The position numbers and the translations under genes are program-made. From contig DKQK01000046.1 of the NCBI GenBank assembly GCA_002471665.1, forward strand, positions 12,004 to 35,683: a stretch of 23,680 nucleotides of DNA. Direction: 5' to 3'. Below, in pieces: positions 8,871 through 16,630 of the stretch; positions within the stretch are counted from its first letter, which is position 1; each line of letters begins with the position of its first letter. The DNA is from Gammaproteobacteria bacterium UBA7310. Its GTDB lineage: Bacteria; Pseudomonadota; Gammaproteobacteria; Pseudomonadales; Ketobacteraceae. The notes beneath the pieces were generated by a model that was not told the DNA's origin, searched no databases, and saw nothing but the letters and a program-made list of their open reading frames with translations.

Positions 8871-9401
8871 TCAATCCTCACGCAACACTAATGTGCGTGG
8901 ACGCTCAACCCAACCATCCTGTCCATCGGACACAATCTCTATCACATCAATTTTGCTGGGGGTAATAGAAGTGATCTTACCGAAATTGCGCCCTAAATAG
9001 TTACCTTCTCTGACTCTGTGCAATCCGCTATCGGGATCCTTGACCAGCGCAAAAAACGTGGAACCTGGGCGAGTAAGGGTACCCACCATGGACAGAGAAT
9101 CAATACCAAACTGTTCTAAAACTTCTTTTGGTCGATTAAAATCGGGTTTAACGTTACTTCTTTTCTGAGGCAACGCCGTAAGTTCAACGTCCAGGGGACG
9201 ATCAAACGGGCTTCTCAACGCCGCCGCACTGTAGGAAAACACCTTATACACCTTGAACTCTGGTGGCGGCTCAATTCGACCCTTGGGCCTGCTTTTAATT
9301 TCGGCCATCTTGGCCTTGATATCACTAAACGAGGTATCCCCACCACATCCGGCCAGCAGCATGCCTACAATGGCTAATCCAATAAAACTTACGCTTTTCA
9401 T
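8871..9401 (-). CDS. pilP: Type IV pilus assembly lipoprotein PilP
   Basis: PilP is a periplasm-facing lipoprotein that links the PilMNO inner-membrane complex to the PilQ secretin. The ATG at 9401 was chosen because AAGGAAA lies 7 nt upstream and it gives a clean lipoprotein signal, MKSVSFIGLAIVGMLLAGC, with lipobox Cys19 followed by GGD. A GTG at 9434 in the same frame would put eleven extra residues before it. The 176-residue length is typical. A flexible, charged stretch follows the Cys, then the conserved LRSPFDRPL region and the C-terminal beta-sandwich (about 95-170, including GNYLGRNFGKITSI and WVERPRTLVLRED). The start lies one base after the pilO stop. The stop lies 17 nt before the chosen pilQ start. 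Confidence 0.95.
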   Translation of the reverse strand: MKSVSFIGLAIVGMLLAGCGGDTSFSDIKAKMAEIKSRPKGRIEPPPEFKVYKVFSYSAAALRSPFDRPLDVELTALPQKRSNVKPDFNRPKEVLEQFGIDSLSMVGTLTRPGSTFFALVKDPDSGLHRVREGNYLGRNFGKITSITPSKIDVIEIVSDGQDGWVERPRTLVLRED

Positions 9402-9402
9402 A

Positions 9403-9996
9403 TCAATTTTCCTTATAGCGATAAGTTTTGGCACGAATTTTCATCACCAACTCTTGGGTGCCTTCACTTGAAGGTGCAATATCAAAATCGTGCAATGTTA
9501 CAATTCGAGGCAGAGCAGCCACTGCGCTAACGAATGACCCAAACGCGTGGAACCCACCCTTAACTTCGATATCAATGGGCAACTCCACATAAAATTCTCG
9601 TGAATTTTCAGGTGCCAGTTTAATACTGTTGAAGTTCAACCCCGCTGTAAGCCCTGTGTGGCTGATGTCTTCCAGCAACCCGGGAACCTCTGTATCACTG
9701 GGCAATTGCCGCAACAAAGCGCCGAAGGTATTCTCCATCTCCTTCATCTGCTCTTTATAGGCATCTAAATTCGAAGCTTTGAATGCTTTCTCTTCAAACG
9801 ATTTCATCAGAGTGCCTTCTTTCGACTGCACCTGATCAAGCTGGCCAAGAGATTCCGACAGCATCAGGTGAAATACCAGGAACCCTGCCACAACACTGGC
9901 AACTATCCAGATAAACAATTTGATCGGGAGCGGCCATCCGCCAATATTCTCCGGATCCAGATTATTAAAGGACTCAAAAAACTCTTTAACGTCCAT
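9403..9996 (-). CDS. pilO: Type IV pilus inner-membrane protein PilO
   Basis: PilO is a bitopic inner-membrane protein that pairs with PilN through periplasmic coiled coils and ferredoxin-like domains to form the alignment complex. The 197-residue protein has a short cytoplasmic N-terminus, one transmembrane helix (about 25-45, IKLFIWIVASVVAGFLVF), a coiled-coil region (about 48-97) and a C-terminal alpha/beta domain containing VPGLLEDISHTG, FYVELPIDIEVKGGFHAFG and IVTLHDFDI, which are typical of the family. The start is two bases after the pilN stop and the stop is one base before pilP, so the genes are translationally coupled. Confidence 0.95.
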   Translation of the reverse strand: MDVKEFFESFNNLDPENIGGWPLPIKLFIWIVASVVAGFLVFHLMLSESLGQLDQVQSKEGTLMKSFEEKAFKASNLDAYKEQMKEMENTFGALLRQLPSDTEVPGLLEDISHTGLTAGLNFNSIKLAPENSREFYVELPIDIEVKGGFHAFGSFVSAVAALPRIVTLHDFDIAPSSEGTQELVMKIRAKTYRYKEN

Positions 9997-9998
9997 AA

Positions 9999-10556
9999 TC
10001 AGCCCTCCTCCTCAGCTTTCTTTTTCTGTCGCTTGACCGTCAGATCAAACTCATTGACGGACTGCTCTTTGGAGGCGGCCTGAACCTTGGACAGGTTGGG
10101 CGCTTCGAACAATTCGGAAGCATCAAGATTTCGCATCAGATTGGAGACCCGGTTGTTGCTTTCCGCCAAGCCGGTCATGCTCAGGGTGTCTCCGGTGGCT
10201 TTTACACGCTTGTAGTACACACCATCCGGCAGCGTGCGCACCATTTCATCAAACACCTTCACAATCTCGGGGCGATTACCCTGCAGGTCCTGGATGACCT
10301 TCATACGCTCGATGAGGGATTCCCGCTTTTTCTTGAGTTCCTCGATTTCCTTGATTTGCTGCTCCAGTTTCTTGGTTTCACCAACGATGAACTGATTTCG
10401 CTGATTCTGATATTCAATGCGGGTCTGAACCCCCATGTCCACCAGATACACACTGCCGGCGCCAATCAAAAGCACCCCAAACAGCACCACAAAAAACTGC
10501 TGTTTGAGTTCCTGGCGCCGTTCTTCGCGCCAGGGTAGGAGGTTAATCTTGGTCAT
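9999..10556 (-). CDS. pilN: Type IV pilus inner-membrane protein PilN
   Basis: PilN bridges cytoplasmic PilM and periplasmic PilO. The N-terminal motif INLLPWRE (residues 4-11) is the segment that docks into PilM in this family. A single transmembrane helix follows (about 21-40, FFVVLFGVLLIGAGSVYLV), then a charged coiled coil (about 48-90) and a ferredoxin-like periplasmic domain (about 95-165, with VRTLPDGVYYKRV and LSMTGLAESNNRVSNLMRNL). The tail after about residue 172 is a highly charged KRQKKKAEEEG. The 185-residue length is normal. The ATG overlaps the pilM stop by one base (TAATG). Confidence 0.95.
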   Translation of the reverse strand: MTKINLLPWREERRQELKQQFFVVLFGVLLIGAGSVYLVDMGVQTRIEYQNQRNQFIVGETKKLEQQIKEIEELKKKRESLIERMKVIQDLQGNRPEIVKVFDEMVRTLPDGVYYKRVKATGDTLSMTGLAESNNRVSNLMRNLDASELFEAPNLSKVQAASKEQSVNEFDLTVKRQKKKAEEEG

Positions 10557-11620
10557 TAGTCAAAACTCCTTAACGCCAAGCCACAGGCGATCATCAATGA
10601 TGGCGCATCGGCGCTGAGTAGAGACGCGTTAACTTTGGAGGAAAGAGCCATATCCACAAACGGATTGGCAATGGAAGTGGTGGTGCCCACCTTATCCTGC
10701 ACCATTTCAGCCAGACCGGAGATGGAGGCGGTGCCGCCGGCCAGCAAAATATGGTCGACATCATTGTACTGGCTGGAGGAGAAGAAAAACTGCAACGAGC
10801 GGGTGACCTGCTGAACCACAGCTTCCTTGAACGGCTCCAGCACCTCGGTTTCATAATCATCCGGCAGACCGCCCTGCTTCTTGGCCAGGCCCGCTTCCTC
10901 GAAGGATAAGCCGTAGCGGCGCTGTATTTCCTCAGTCAGCTGCTTACCACCGAACAGCTGCTCCCGGGTATAGATAGTGCGGCCATCATGCAGCACGCTC
11001 AGTGTGGTCATGGTGGAGCCGATGTCGACAATGGCGACGGTCTGCTCTTCACCACCGTCAATCTGGTCCGCCACCAGGCCAAATGCGCGTTCCATGGCGT
11101 AGGCTTCCACATCCATCACCTTGGCGGTTAAGCCGGCAATTTCCAGCACATCCACCCGCAACTCAACATTCTCGTTACGACAGGCCGCCAGCAGCACTTC
11201 CACCATGTCAGCGGAGCCATCCACCGTGCCCTGGACCTCAAAATCGATGGCAACTTCATCCAGGGGATACGGGATATACTGGTCCGCCTCCACCTTGATC
11301 TGGCTCTCCATTTCATCATCGGAGAGCTTGCCATCCATCTCAATGACCTTGGTGATCACGGAAGAACCGGCCACCGCCACCGCAGCGTTTTTGACGCCGC
11401 TTTTGGCTCGGGAAACCACGCGGGCAATTGCTTCACCCACGCCTTCCACATCATTGATGTTTTTTTCGACTACGGCGTTCGCTGGCAGCGGCTCCACCGC
11501 ATAGGCTTCGACCTTGTAGCGATTTCCACTTCGACTGAGCTCGAGCAGCTTGACCGAAGTCGAGCTGATATCGATTCCCAATTTGGCTGTTGAAGCCTTC
11601 TTACTGAGGAAGGGCAGCAT
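10556..11620 (-). CDS. pilM: Type IV pilus actin-like ATPase PilM
   Basis: PilM is a cytoplasmic actin/FtsA-fold protein that binds ATP and the PilN N-terminus, forming the inner ring of the pilus machine. The 354-residue length is standard. Nucleotide-site motifs are visible: phosphate loop 1 LGIDISSTSVKLLEL (about 14-28), phosphate loop 2 VAIVDIGSTMTTLSVLHDG (about 194-212) and the adenosine loop ILLAGGTASISGL (about 290-302). The ATG at 11620 is preceded by an AGGAAG ribosome binding site. It is the first gene of the pil operon and is divergent from ponA, with a 209-nt control region between them. Confidence 0.97.
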   Translation of the reverse strand: MLPFLSKKASTAKLGIDISSTSVKLLELSRSGNRYKVEAYAVEPLPANAVVEKNINDVEGVGEAIARVVSRAKSGVKNAAVAVAGSSVITKVIEMDGKLSDDEMESQIKVEADQYIPYPLDEVAIDFEVQGTVDGSADMVEVLLAACRNENVELRVDVLEIAGLTAKVMDVEAYAMERAFGLVADQIDGGEEQTVAIVDIGSTMTTLSVLHDGRTIYTREQLFGGKQLTEEIQRRYGLSFEEAGLAKKQGGLPDDYETEVLEPFKEAVVQQVTRSLQFFFSSSQYNDVDHILLAGGTASISGLAEMVQDKVGTTTSIANPFVDMALSSKVNASLLSADAPSLMIACGLALRSFD

Positions 11621-11663
11621 ATCTTCCTGTCCTGTTTTGTAGTTCTGCTTTAATTATGAATTT

Positions 11664-11679
11664 TGTGCAGTTCTGCACA
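11664..11679. promoter_or_regulatory. Palindrome of CRP/Vfr spacing upstream of pilM
   Basis: TGTGCAGTTCTGCACA has two perfect 7-nt inverted arms separated by two bases. Its outer TGTG and CACA have the spacing of a CRP/Vfr site (TGTGA-N6-TCACA), differing only at the inner base of each half. It lies 44 nt upstream of the pilM ATG. Relative to the candidate pilM promoter it would sit downstream of the start site, so it would act as a block rather than an activator, unless a closer promoter is used. Protein identity is inference. Confidence 0.45.
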
Positions 11680-11705
11680 CTTACAAAAACATTGTGTCTA
11701 TTTAC

Positions 11706-11734
11706 ATTAAATACCACAATATTAGAACACGCAA
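11706..11734 (-). promoter_or_regulatory. Candidate sigma70 promoter for the pil operon
   Basis: On the minus strand TTGCGT (11734-11729) is separated by exactly 17 nt from TTTAAT (11711-11706). It lies in an AT-rich stretch and would start transcription near 11699, giving a leader of about 79 nt before pilM that includes the 11664-11679 palindrome. The -10 is good and the -35 weak. Confidence 0.35.
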
Positions 11735-11759
11735 TTAGATCGCGCCTGCAATATCGTCG

Positions 11760-11765
11760 TATAAT
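11760..11765 (+). promoter_or_regulatory. Candidate -10 box for ponA
   Basis: A perfect TATAAT occurs 65 nt upstream of the ponA ATG in the divergent control region. No good -35 lies at 16-18 nt. The nearest, TTAGAT (11735-11740), has a 19-nt spacer. It is a possible start of ponA transcription, with a leader of about 60 nt. Confidence 0.3.
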
Positions 11766-11829
11766 TCACACTCTGAACAAATTATTACCATCTCAATCGA
11801 CTCACTCAGACAGACGTTAAGCCTGACAC

Positions 11830-14346
11830 ATGCCTAAAACTCATCCGATTTTACGACTTTCGCTGTGGCTTCTACTGCTCGCCATTAGCGCCGGCTCCAT
11901 GGTGCTCACTGCAACATTGCTCTACCTTGGCCCTAAACTGCCGCAAGTTGAGCAGATCCTTGATATACAATTACAGACGCCTTTACGGATTTATTCCAGT
12001 GAAGGAAAGCTAATTGCAGAGTTCGGCGAAAAAAAACGTTCTCCTATTTTCTTCAAAGATATTCCCCAGGATTTCATTCACGCGGTACTGGCGGCAGAGG
12101 ACGCTCGTTTCTTCAGTCATCATGGCGTGGACATTAAGGGCCTCACCCGCGCTACCCTGGAACTGCTCACCACAGGCTCGATCCAGACCGGCGGCAGCAC
12201 CATCACCATGCAGGTTGCGAAAAACTACTTCCTCAGCAGAGAGCGAACTTTTCTTAGAAAATTCAATGAGATACTGCTTTCTCTCGACATGGAGCGCAAG
12301 CTCAGCAAAGAGCAGATTCTAGAGCTGTACATCAACAAGATTTATCTGGGACATCGCGCCTACGGTATCCAGGCCGCCGCCCAGGTTTACTATGGTAAAC
12401 CGGTGCAGGAACTCAGCCTGGCGCAATTGGCCACCATTGCCGGATTGCCAAAAGCTCCCTCAGCCTACAACCCGGTGACCAATCCGGCGCGGGCGCTGAC
12501 CCGCCGCAATTGGATACTGTCCCGCATGCTGGATTTGAACTACATCACCCAACCACAATACGACGCGGCAGTGGCTGAACTGGAAACCGCGGAGCTGCAT
12601 GGTATCCCGGTGCAGGTGGAAGCACCCTATTTCGCCGAAATGGTGCGCCGGGATATGGTGGCGCTATACGGAGACAAGGCGGATACCGATGGCTATCGGG
12701 TCTATACCACCCTAAAAGCAGACTTTCAGACCAGCGCCAACGCAGCAACCCAAAAAGGGCTGGTGGATTATGATCGCCGCCATGGCTATCGGGGTGAAGA
12801 AGCCAAGCTCGATTACCCGCTGGAGGAGGTTCCCCTGACTGACCTGGTGGCCGAATTGAAGCGCTTCCGCACCATTGGCCCACTGCAACCCGCACTCATT
12901 ACTGAAGTGTCCGACGAGTCCGCCAAGGCCCTGTTGAAATCAGGGGAAACCGTATCCCTGACGCTGGAAGGCATGCAATGGGCTCGCCGCTACATTGACA
13001 ATGTGGACCGGGGGCCGGAACCGAAGAAGGTCAGCGATGTGGTGGAGGTCGGGCAAATCGTCCGCATAATACAGGAAAAAGATGAGTGGACCCTGGCACA
13101 GAAACCCCAGGCCCAGAGCGGCATGGTATCGTTTAATCCCAACAACGGCGCACTGCTGGCACTGGTGGGTGGATTTGATTTCCAAAGCAGCAAATTCAAT
13201 CGTGCGGTGCAGGGTGGCCGACAGGCCGGCTCCAGCTTCAAGCCTTTTATTTACAGTGCCGCGCTGGATAAGGGCATGACACCGGCCACCGTCATCAACG
13301 ATGCCCCGGTGGTATTTGAAGATTCCAGCCTGGAGAGCACCTGGCGTCCGGAGAACTCGGGCGGTCGCTTCTATGGCCCCACCCGGCTGCGGCAGGCGCT
13401 GTACAAATCCCGCAACCTGGTGTCCATTCGCGTTCTGCGCCAGATCGGTGTGCGCCACACCATTCAATACGCCGAAAAATTCGGTTTCGACCCAGCCAAA
13501 CTGCCGAACAACCTGTCCCTGGCTCTGGGCAGCGCGGCGCTGACCCCCTGGGAGATCGCATCCGCCTATTCTGTGCTGGCAAACGGGGGATACAAGCTGG
13601 AACCCTGGTATATCGAACGCATCGAGAACAACGATGGGGATACGCTGTTTGAGGCCAATCCCATGGTCATCTGTGACGACGCCTGTGAGCAGCAGCGGGC
13701 CGAGGAGCAGGCCCGAGAAGCGCAGTTGGCGGCAGAATCCGCCGCAGACGAGAGCGACGAACTCGCCTTTTCCGACTTGCTGGCACAGGAAGCAACTCAG
13801 CCGGAGGCCGCTGCGGACACTGAAGATAATACAGAGGAAAAGCCGATTCGCTACGCCGAACGGGTGCAGGACGAACGCATCAACTTTTTGATCACCAGCA
13901 TGATGCAGGACGTCATCAAACGCGGCACCGGTGTCAAAGCACGAGCCCTGAACCGCTCGGATCTGGCAGGTAAAACCGGCACCACCAACGACCAGAAAGA
14001 CGCCTGGTTCTCAGGTTTTAACCGCGATGTGGTGGCCACGGTCTGGGTTGGATTCGATCAGCCCCGCAACCTTGGCCGTGGTGAATATGGCGGTACTGCC
14101 GCACTTCCCATCTGGATAGACTATATGCGTACTGCCTTGCAATCGTCGCCCCAGGTAAGCCCGAAGATTCCCGATGGCATCACCACTGTGCGCATCGATC
14201 CGGAAACGGGTAAACGGGCAAAACCGGGGCAACCCAACGCCATCTTTGAATACTTCCGCGAAGAGAACGTACCGGCACAGGAAGTGGAAGACGACATGGT
14301 GAACCCCCACGGCGAAAGCGGTAACATACCGGAGCAACTTTTCTAG
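11830..14346 (+). CDS. mrcA: Penicillin-binding protein 1A (bifunctional glycosyltransferase/transpeptidase)
   Basis: This class A PBP (called ponA in Pseudomonas) polymerises glycan strands from lipid II and crosslinks them, anchored in the inner membrane. It has 838 residues. An N-terminal TM helix spans about 10-33. The GT51 domain carries LAAEDARFFSHHGVD (catalytic Glu90), GGSTITMQVAKN, and NEILLSLDMERKLSKEQILE (second Glu147 and the GT51 signature region). An OB-like insertion covers about 315-430. The transpeptidase domain has GSSFKP with nucleophile Ser468 and Lys471, SRN at 527-529 and KTGTT at 715-719, so both activities look intact. Between SRN and KTG lies an acidic, Ala/Glu-rich insertion (about 615-672) with Cys615 and Cys619. 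The ATG at 11830 has only a weak ribosome binding site. The gene is divergent from pilM, as in Pseudomonas. Confidence 0.96.
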   Translation: MPKTHPILRLSLWLLLLAISAGSMVLTATLLYLGPKLPQVEQILDIQLQTPLRIYSSEGKLIAEFGEKKRSPIFFKDIPQDFIHAVLAAEDARFFSHHGVDIKGLTRATLELLTTGSIQTGGSTITMQVAKNYFLSRERTFLRKFNEILLSLDMERKLSKEQILELYINKIYLGHRAYGIQAAAQVYYGKPVQELSLAQLATIAGLPKAPSAYNPVTNPARALTRRNWILSRMLDLNYITQPQYDAAVAELETAELHGIPVQVEAPYFAEMVRRDMVALYGDKADTDGYRVYTTLKADFQTSANAATQKGLVDYDRRHGYRGEEAKLDYPLEEVPLTDLVAELKRFRTIGPLQPALITEVSDESAKALLKSGETVSLTLEGMQWARRYIDNVDRGPEPKKVSDVVEVGQIVRIIQEKDEWTLAQKPQAQSGMVSFNPNNGALLALVGGFDFQSSKFNRAVQGGRQAGSSFKPFIYSAALDKGMTPATVINDAPVVFEDSSLESTWRPENSGGRFYGPTRLRQALYKSRNLVSIRVLRQIGVRHTIQYAEKFGFDPAKLPNNLSLALGSAALTPWEIASAYSVLANGGYKLEPWYIERIENNDGDTLFEANPMVICDDACEQQRAEEQAREAQLAAESAADESDELAFSDLLAQEATQPEAAADTEDNTEEKPIRYAERVQDERINFLITSMMQDVIKRGTGVKARALNRSDLAGKTGTTNDQKDAWFSGFNRDVVATVWVGFDQPRNLGRGEYGGTAALPIWIDYMRTALQSSPQVSPKIPDGITTVRIDPETGKRAKPGQPNAIFEYFREENVPAQEVEDDMVNPHGESGNIPEQLF

Positions 14347-14347
14347 A

Positions 14348-14392
14348 AGTCAATATTTAGTCACACTTTGGGTGTGGCCCAATTCATTGACT
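14348..14392. repeat. Nested inverted repeat after ponA
   Basis: Outer arms AGTCAAT (14348-14354) and ATTGACT (14386-14392) enclose inner arms CACAC (14362-14366) and GTGTG (14372-14376) with a 5-nt loop. It begins two bases after the ponA stop. No T-run follows, so it is not a standard terminator. The right outer arm overlaps the candidate vgrG promoter. It could be an mRNA-end hairpin or an operator. Confidence 0.35.
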
Positions 14393-14415
14393 GTCAGCGG
14401 CGTTACGCGTAGAAA
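14387..14415 (+). promoter_or_regulatory. Candidate promoter for the T6SS effector operon
   Basis: TTGACT (14387-14392) and TAGAAA (14410-14415) are separated by exactly 17 nt in the 154-nt gap between ponA and vgrG. This would give a leader of about 80 nt before the vgrG ATG. The -35 matches five of six consensus bases and the -10 four of six. If real, the whole eight-gene module can be transcribed independently of ponA. Confidence 0.4.
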
Positions 14416-14500
14416 TAGAGGCCTACTTACTGTGCAATCATGCAAACGGGTTTGATCAAGTAATCAGGGATGTTGCCCGTCTTCGTTCGGCGCCAGGGAA

Positions 14501-16609
14501 ATGACTCAAGATACCCGCTTAATCCGATTGTCCGGCAGCTTCGTGGATAGCTCCTGCGTCGCTGTGGAACTGGAGGGAAGGGAAGCACTCTCTTCCCCTT
14601 ATGAATTCCAAGTGCAATTTCTCACAGACTCCCTGGAGCTGTCCTGCGAGGATGTGATCGGACAGAAAATCGGGATCGCGATCCATAACCAGGGCCGCAC
14701 CGAAGGCATCTACCGGCACGGCCGGGTAAACCGCCTGGTGTTGAACGACGTCAACGAAAGCGGTGTACGCTTCTACCAGATTCAAGTGGTACCCGGTTTC
14801 TGGTTTCTGTCACAGGCCAACCATAACCGCATCTTCGAGAATAAAACCAGCCTGGAGATCGCCGAAGAGATCATCAGCTCCTACGGCCCTTTCTGCGAAC
14901 TGGAAACCAAAACCAACGGCACATACATCAAGCGTGAGTACTGCGTTCAATTCAACGAAACCGATCTGGAGTTCGTCGAGCGTATCCTGGCGGAAGACGG
15001 TATCACCTATTACTTCACCTTCACCGAAAACAGCCACACCCTGATACTGACCGACCAAACCAACGGTTACGTGGACTGCCCGGAAACCAAGGTGGTGAAA
15101 CGCGGCTTATCCCGGGAGGAAGGTGCGGAGGGCGCAGTGATTCGGCAGTGGAGCCGAGCGCTCAGTTACCACCCCCAAGCGTATCAACTGCTGGATTACA
15201 ACCAGGACACCCCCAAGAACTTCTACAAACAGCGGGTACCCACCACCTCATCCTTTTCACAGACACCGCCCATGGACGCCCGGGTGGGTTTTGGCTGTTA
15301 CAATTTCAAAACCGGCAGCGACAGCTGTCACGATTTTGACTCAGCCTATAACAAGCGGATCACCCAAAACCGCATGGAAGAACTGGAAGCACGACATAAT
15401 CTGGCGGAAGGTGTCAGCAATTGCCCCGGCTTTCATCCCGGGGGCCGCTTTGAGCTGGTTCACAACGCCAAATCCGAATCCGGACGTTATCTGCTATGGG
15501 AAGTCAGCCACCGGGCACGGAACAACATTGACAGCCCCAGTCTGTATGAAAATCACTTCAATTGCATTCCTGCCGATATACCACCCCGCCCGGCCAAGCC
15601 CCGCTACAAACAACGCATGCCGGGGCCACAGACCGCAAAAGTGGTGGCGCAAAGTGCGTCCGGATCGGCGCCGGATGCCGATCCGCAACGTATGGTGAAA
15701 GTTCAGTTTCCATGGGACGGTGATCACAACAGCTGTAAGCTGCGTGTCATGCAGGGTTATGCCGGCAGTGGCTGGGGCGCTAGTTTTGTTCCGCGCCTGG
15801 ATCAGGAAGTCCTGGTGGACTTTATCAACGGCGATCCGGATCGCCCCATCGTCGTAGGCGCACTCTACAACAAAGATAACCAGGGGCCGAAATATACGGC
15901 CACGCAATCCGGCTGGCTGACACAGAGCGGCAATGCCAACGAGTTTCGTTTTGACGACGCCGGCGGCGCCGAAGAAATTTACCTGAAAGCCGGCAAGGAT
16001 ATGAATTTTGTCATCGCCAACAATGAAACCGGCGACATACAGAATGATCAGACACTCAGTGTCAGCAACAATCGGGCGGTCTCTGTGGGCGCCAATGAAT
16101 CCAAAAGTGTTGGCGGCAGCCAAACCGAAAGCGTGACGGGCAATCAGTCCATCACCGTGCAAGGCAACCAGAGCACCGGTGTCAACAGCAATCAAACCAC
16201 CACCGTGGCCATCAACAGTGCTGAAACCGTGGGCGCCGCCAAGGAGCTGACTATTGGTGGCCTGTATCAGGTGAGCGTGGGTGCGGCCATGAACGAGACG
16301 GTGGGGGCCGTGAAAGCCGAAGAGGTGGGGGCCAATAAAACCGTTATGGTGGGCGGGAGCATGAGCGAGAAAGTGGGCAAAAATCGCGATGTGAGCGTCT
16401 CCGACAACAGCAGCCACAAAGCCAAAAAGATCAACATCATTGCCGAGGAGGAACTCACCATCAAGGTGGGCAAAGCCAGCATCAGCATGAAAAAAGACGG
16501 CACCGTGCAAATCAGCGGAAAAGACCTGGATCTGAAGGCAACGGGCAAAATCAATATCAAAGCCAGCAGCAATGTCACCATCAAGGGCAGCAAGGTCGGC
16601 ATTAACTAA
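14501..16609 (+). CDS. vgrG: T6SS spike protein VgrG
   Basis: VgrG trimers cap the Hcp tube and carry effectors out of the cell. The 702-residue protein has the gp27-like base (about 5-350, with PYEFQVQFLTDS near 33-44, IRQWSRALSYHPQAYQLLDY near 214-233 and FHPGGRFEL near 311-319). The gp5-like OB domain spans about 370-460 (VKVQFPWDGDHNSCKLRVMQ, then GSGWGASFVPRLDQEVLVDF). Next comes EFRFDDAGGAEEIYLKAGKD and a C-terminal beta-helix. The helix includes fourteen consecutive octapeptides (residues 524-635), and the protein ends with a DUF2345-like tail, DLDLKATGKINIK, finishing in IKGSKVGIN. No extra enzymatic domain follows the needle, so it is a structural VgrG that relies on separate cargo. 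AGGGA precedes the ATG. No other T6SS structural genes are in the window. Confidence 0.95.
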   Translation: MTQDTRLIRLSGSFVDSSCVAVELEGREALSSPYEFQVQFLTDSLELSCEDVIGQKIGIAIHNQGRTEGIYRHGRVNRLVLNDVNESGVRFYQIQVVPGFWFLSQANHNRIFENKTSLEIAEEIISSYGPFCELETKTNGTYIKREYCVQFNETDLEFVERILAEDGITYYFTFTENSHTLILTDQTNGYVDCPETKVVKRGLSREEGAEGAVIRQWSRALSYHPQAYQLLDYNQDTPKNFYKQRVPTTSSFSQTPPMDARVGFGCYNFKTGSDSCHDFDSAYNKRITQNRMEELEARHNLAEGVSNCPGFHPGGRFELVHNAKSESGRYLLWEVSHRARNNIDSPSLYENHFNCIPADIPPRPAKPRYKQRMPGPQTAKVVAQSASGSAPDADPQRMVKVQFPWDGDHNSCKLRVMQGYAGSGWGASFVPRLDQEVLVDFINGDPDRPIVVGALYNKDNQGPKYTATQSGWLTQSGNANEFRFDDAGGAEEIYLKAGKDMNFVIANNETGDIQNDQTLSVSNNRAVSVGANESKSVGGSQTESVTGNQSITVQGNQSTGVNSNQTTTVAINSAETVGAAKELTIGGLYQVSVGAAMNETVGAVKAEEVGANKTVMVGGSMSEKVGKNRDVSVSDNSSHKAKKINIIAEEELTIKVGKASISMKKDGTVQISGKDLDLKATGKINIKASSNVTIKGSKVGIN
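16070..16405 (+). repeat. Fourteen 24-nt (octapeptide) repeats in vgrG
   Basis: Residues 524-635 of VgrG divide without gaps into fourteen eight-residue units with Val or Ile at unit position 6, usually Gly at 7, and often Asn, Ala or Ser at 1, for example NRAVSVGA, NESKSVGG, SQTESVTG, NQSITVQG, AKELTIGG. The same octad period builds the triple-stranded beta-helix needle of phage T4 gp5. The DNA units are diverged, so this is an old protein-level repeat rather than recent duplication. Confidence 0.85.
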
Positions 16610-16630
16610 AATACACAGGGAGGGATGCAC

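Noticed and set aside
8854..8874. TTG start for pilQ overlapping the pilP stop
   Set aside because: The ATG at 8853 has a GGGAGA ribosome binding site at good spacing, and the extra seven residues add nothing family-like.
14347..14400. Rho-independent terminator after ponA
   Set aside because: The hairpin arms are short and no T-tract follows on the plus strand, so it is listed only as an inverted repeat.
16070..16405. Possible CRISPR-like or DNA tandem array in vgrG
   Set aside because: The 24-nt period is a protein octad repeat in frame. The DNA units are diverged and there are no spacers.
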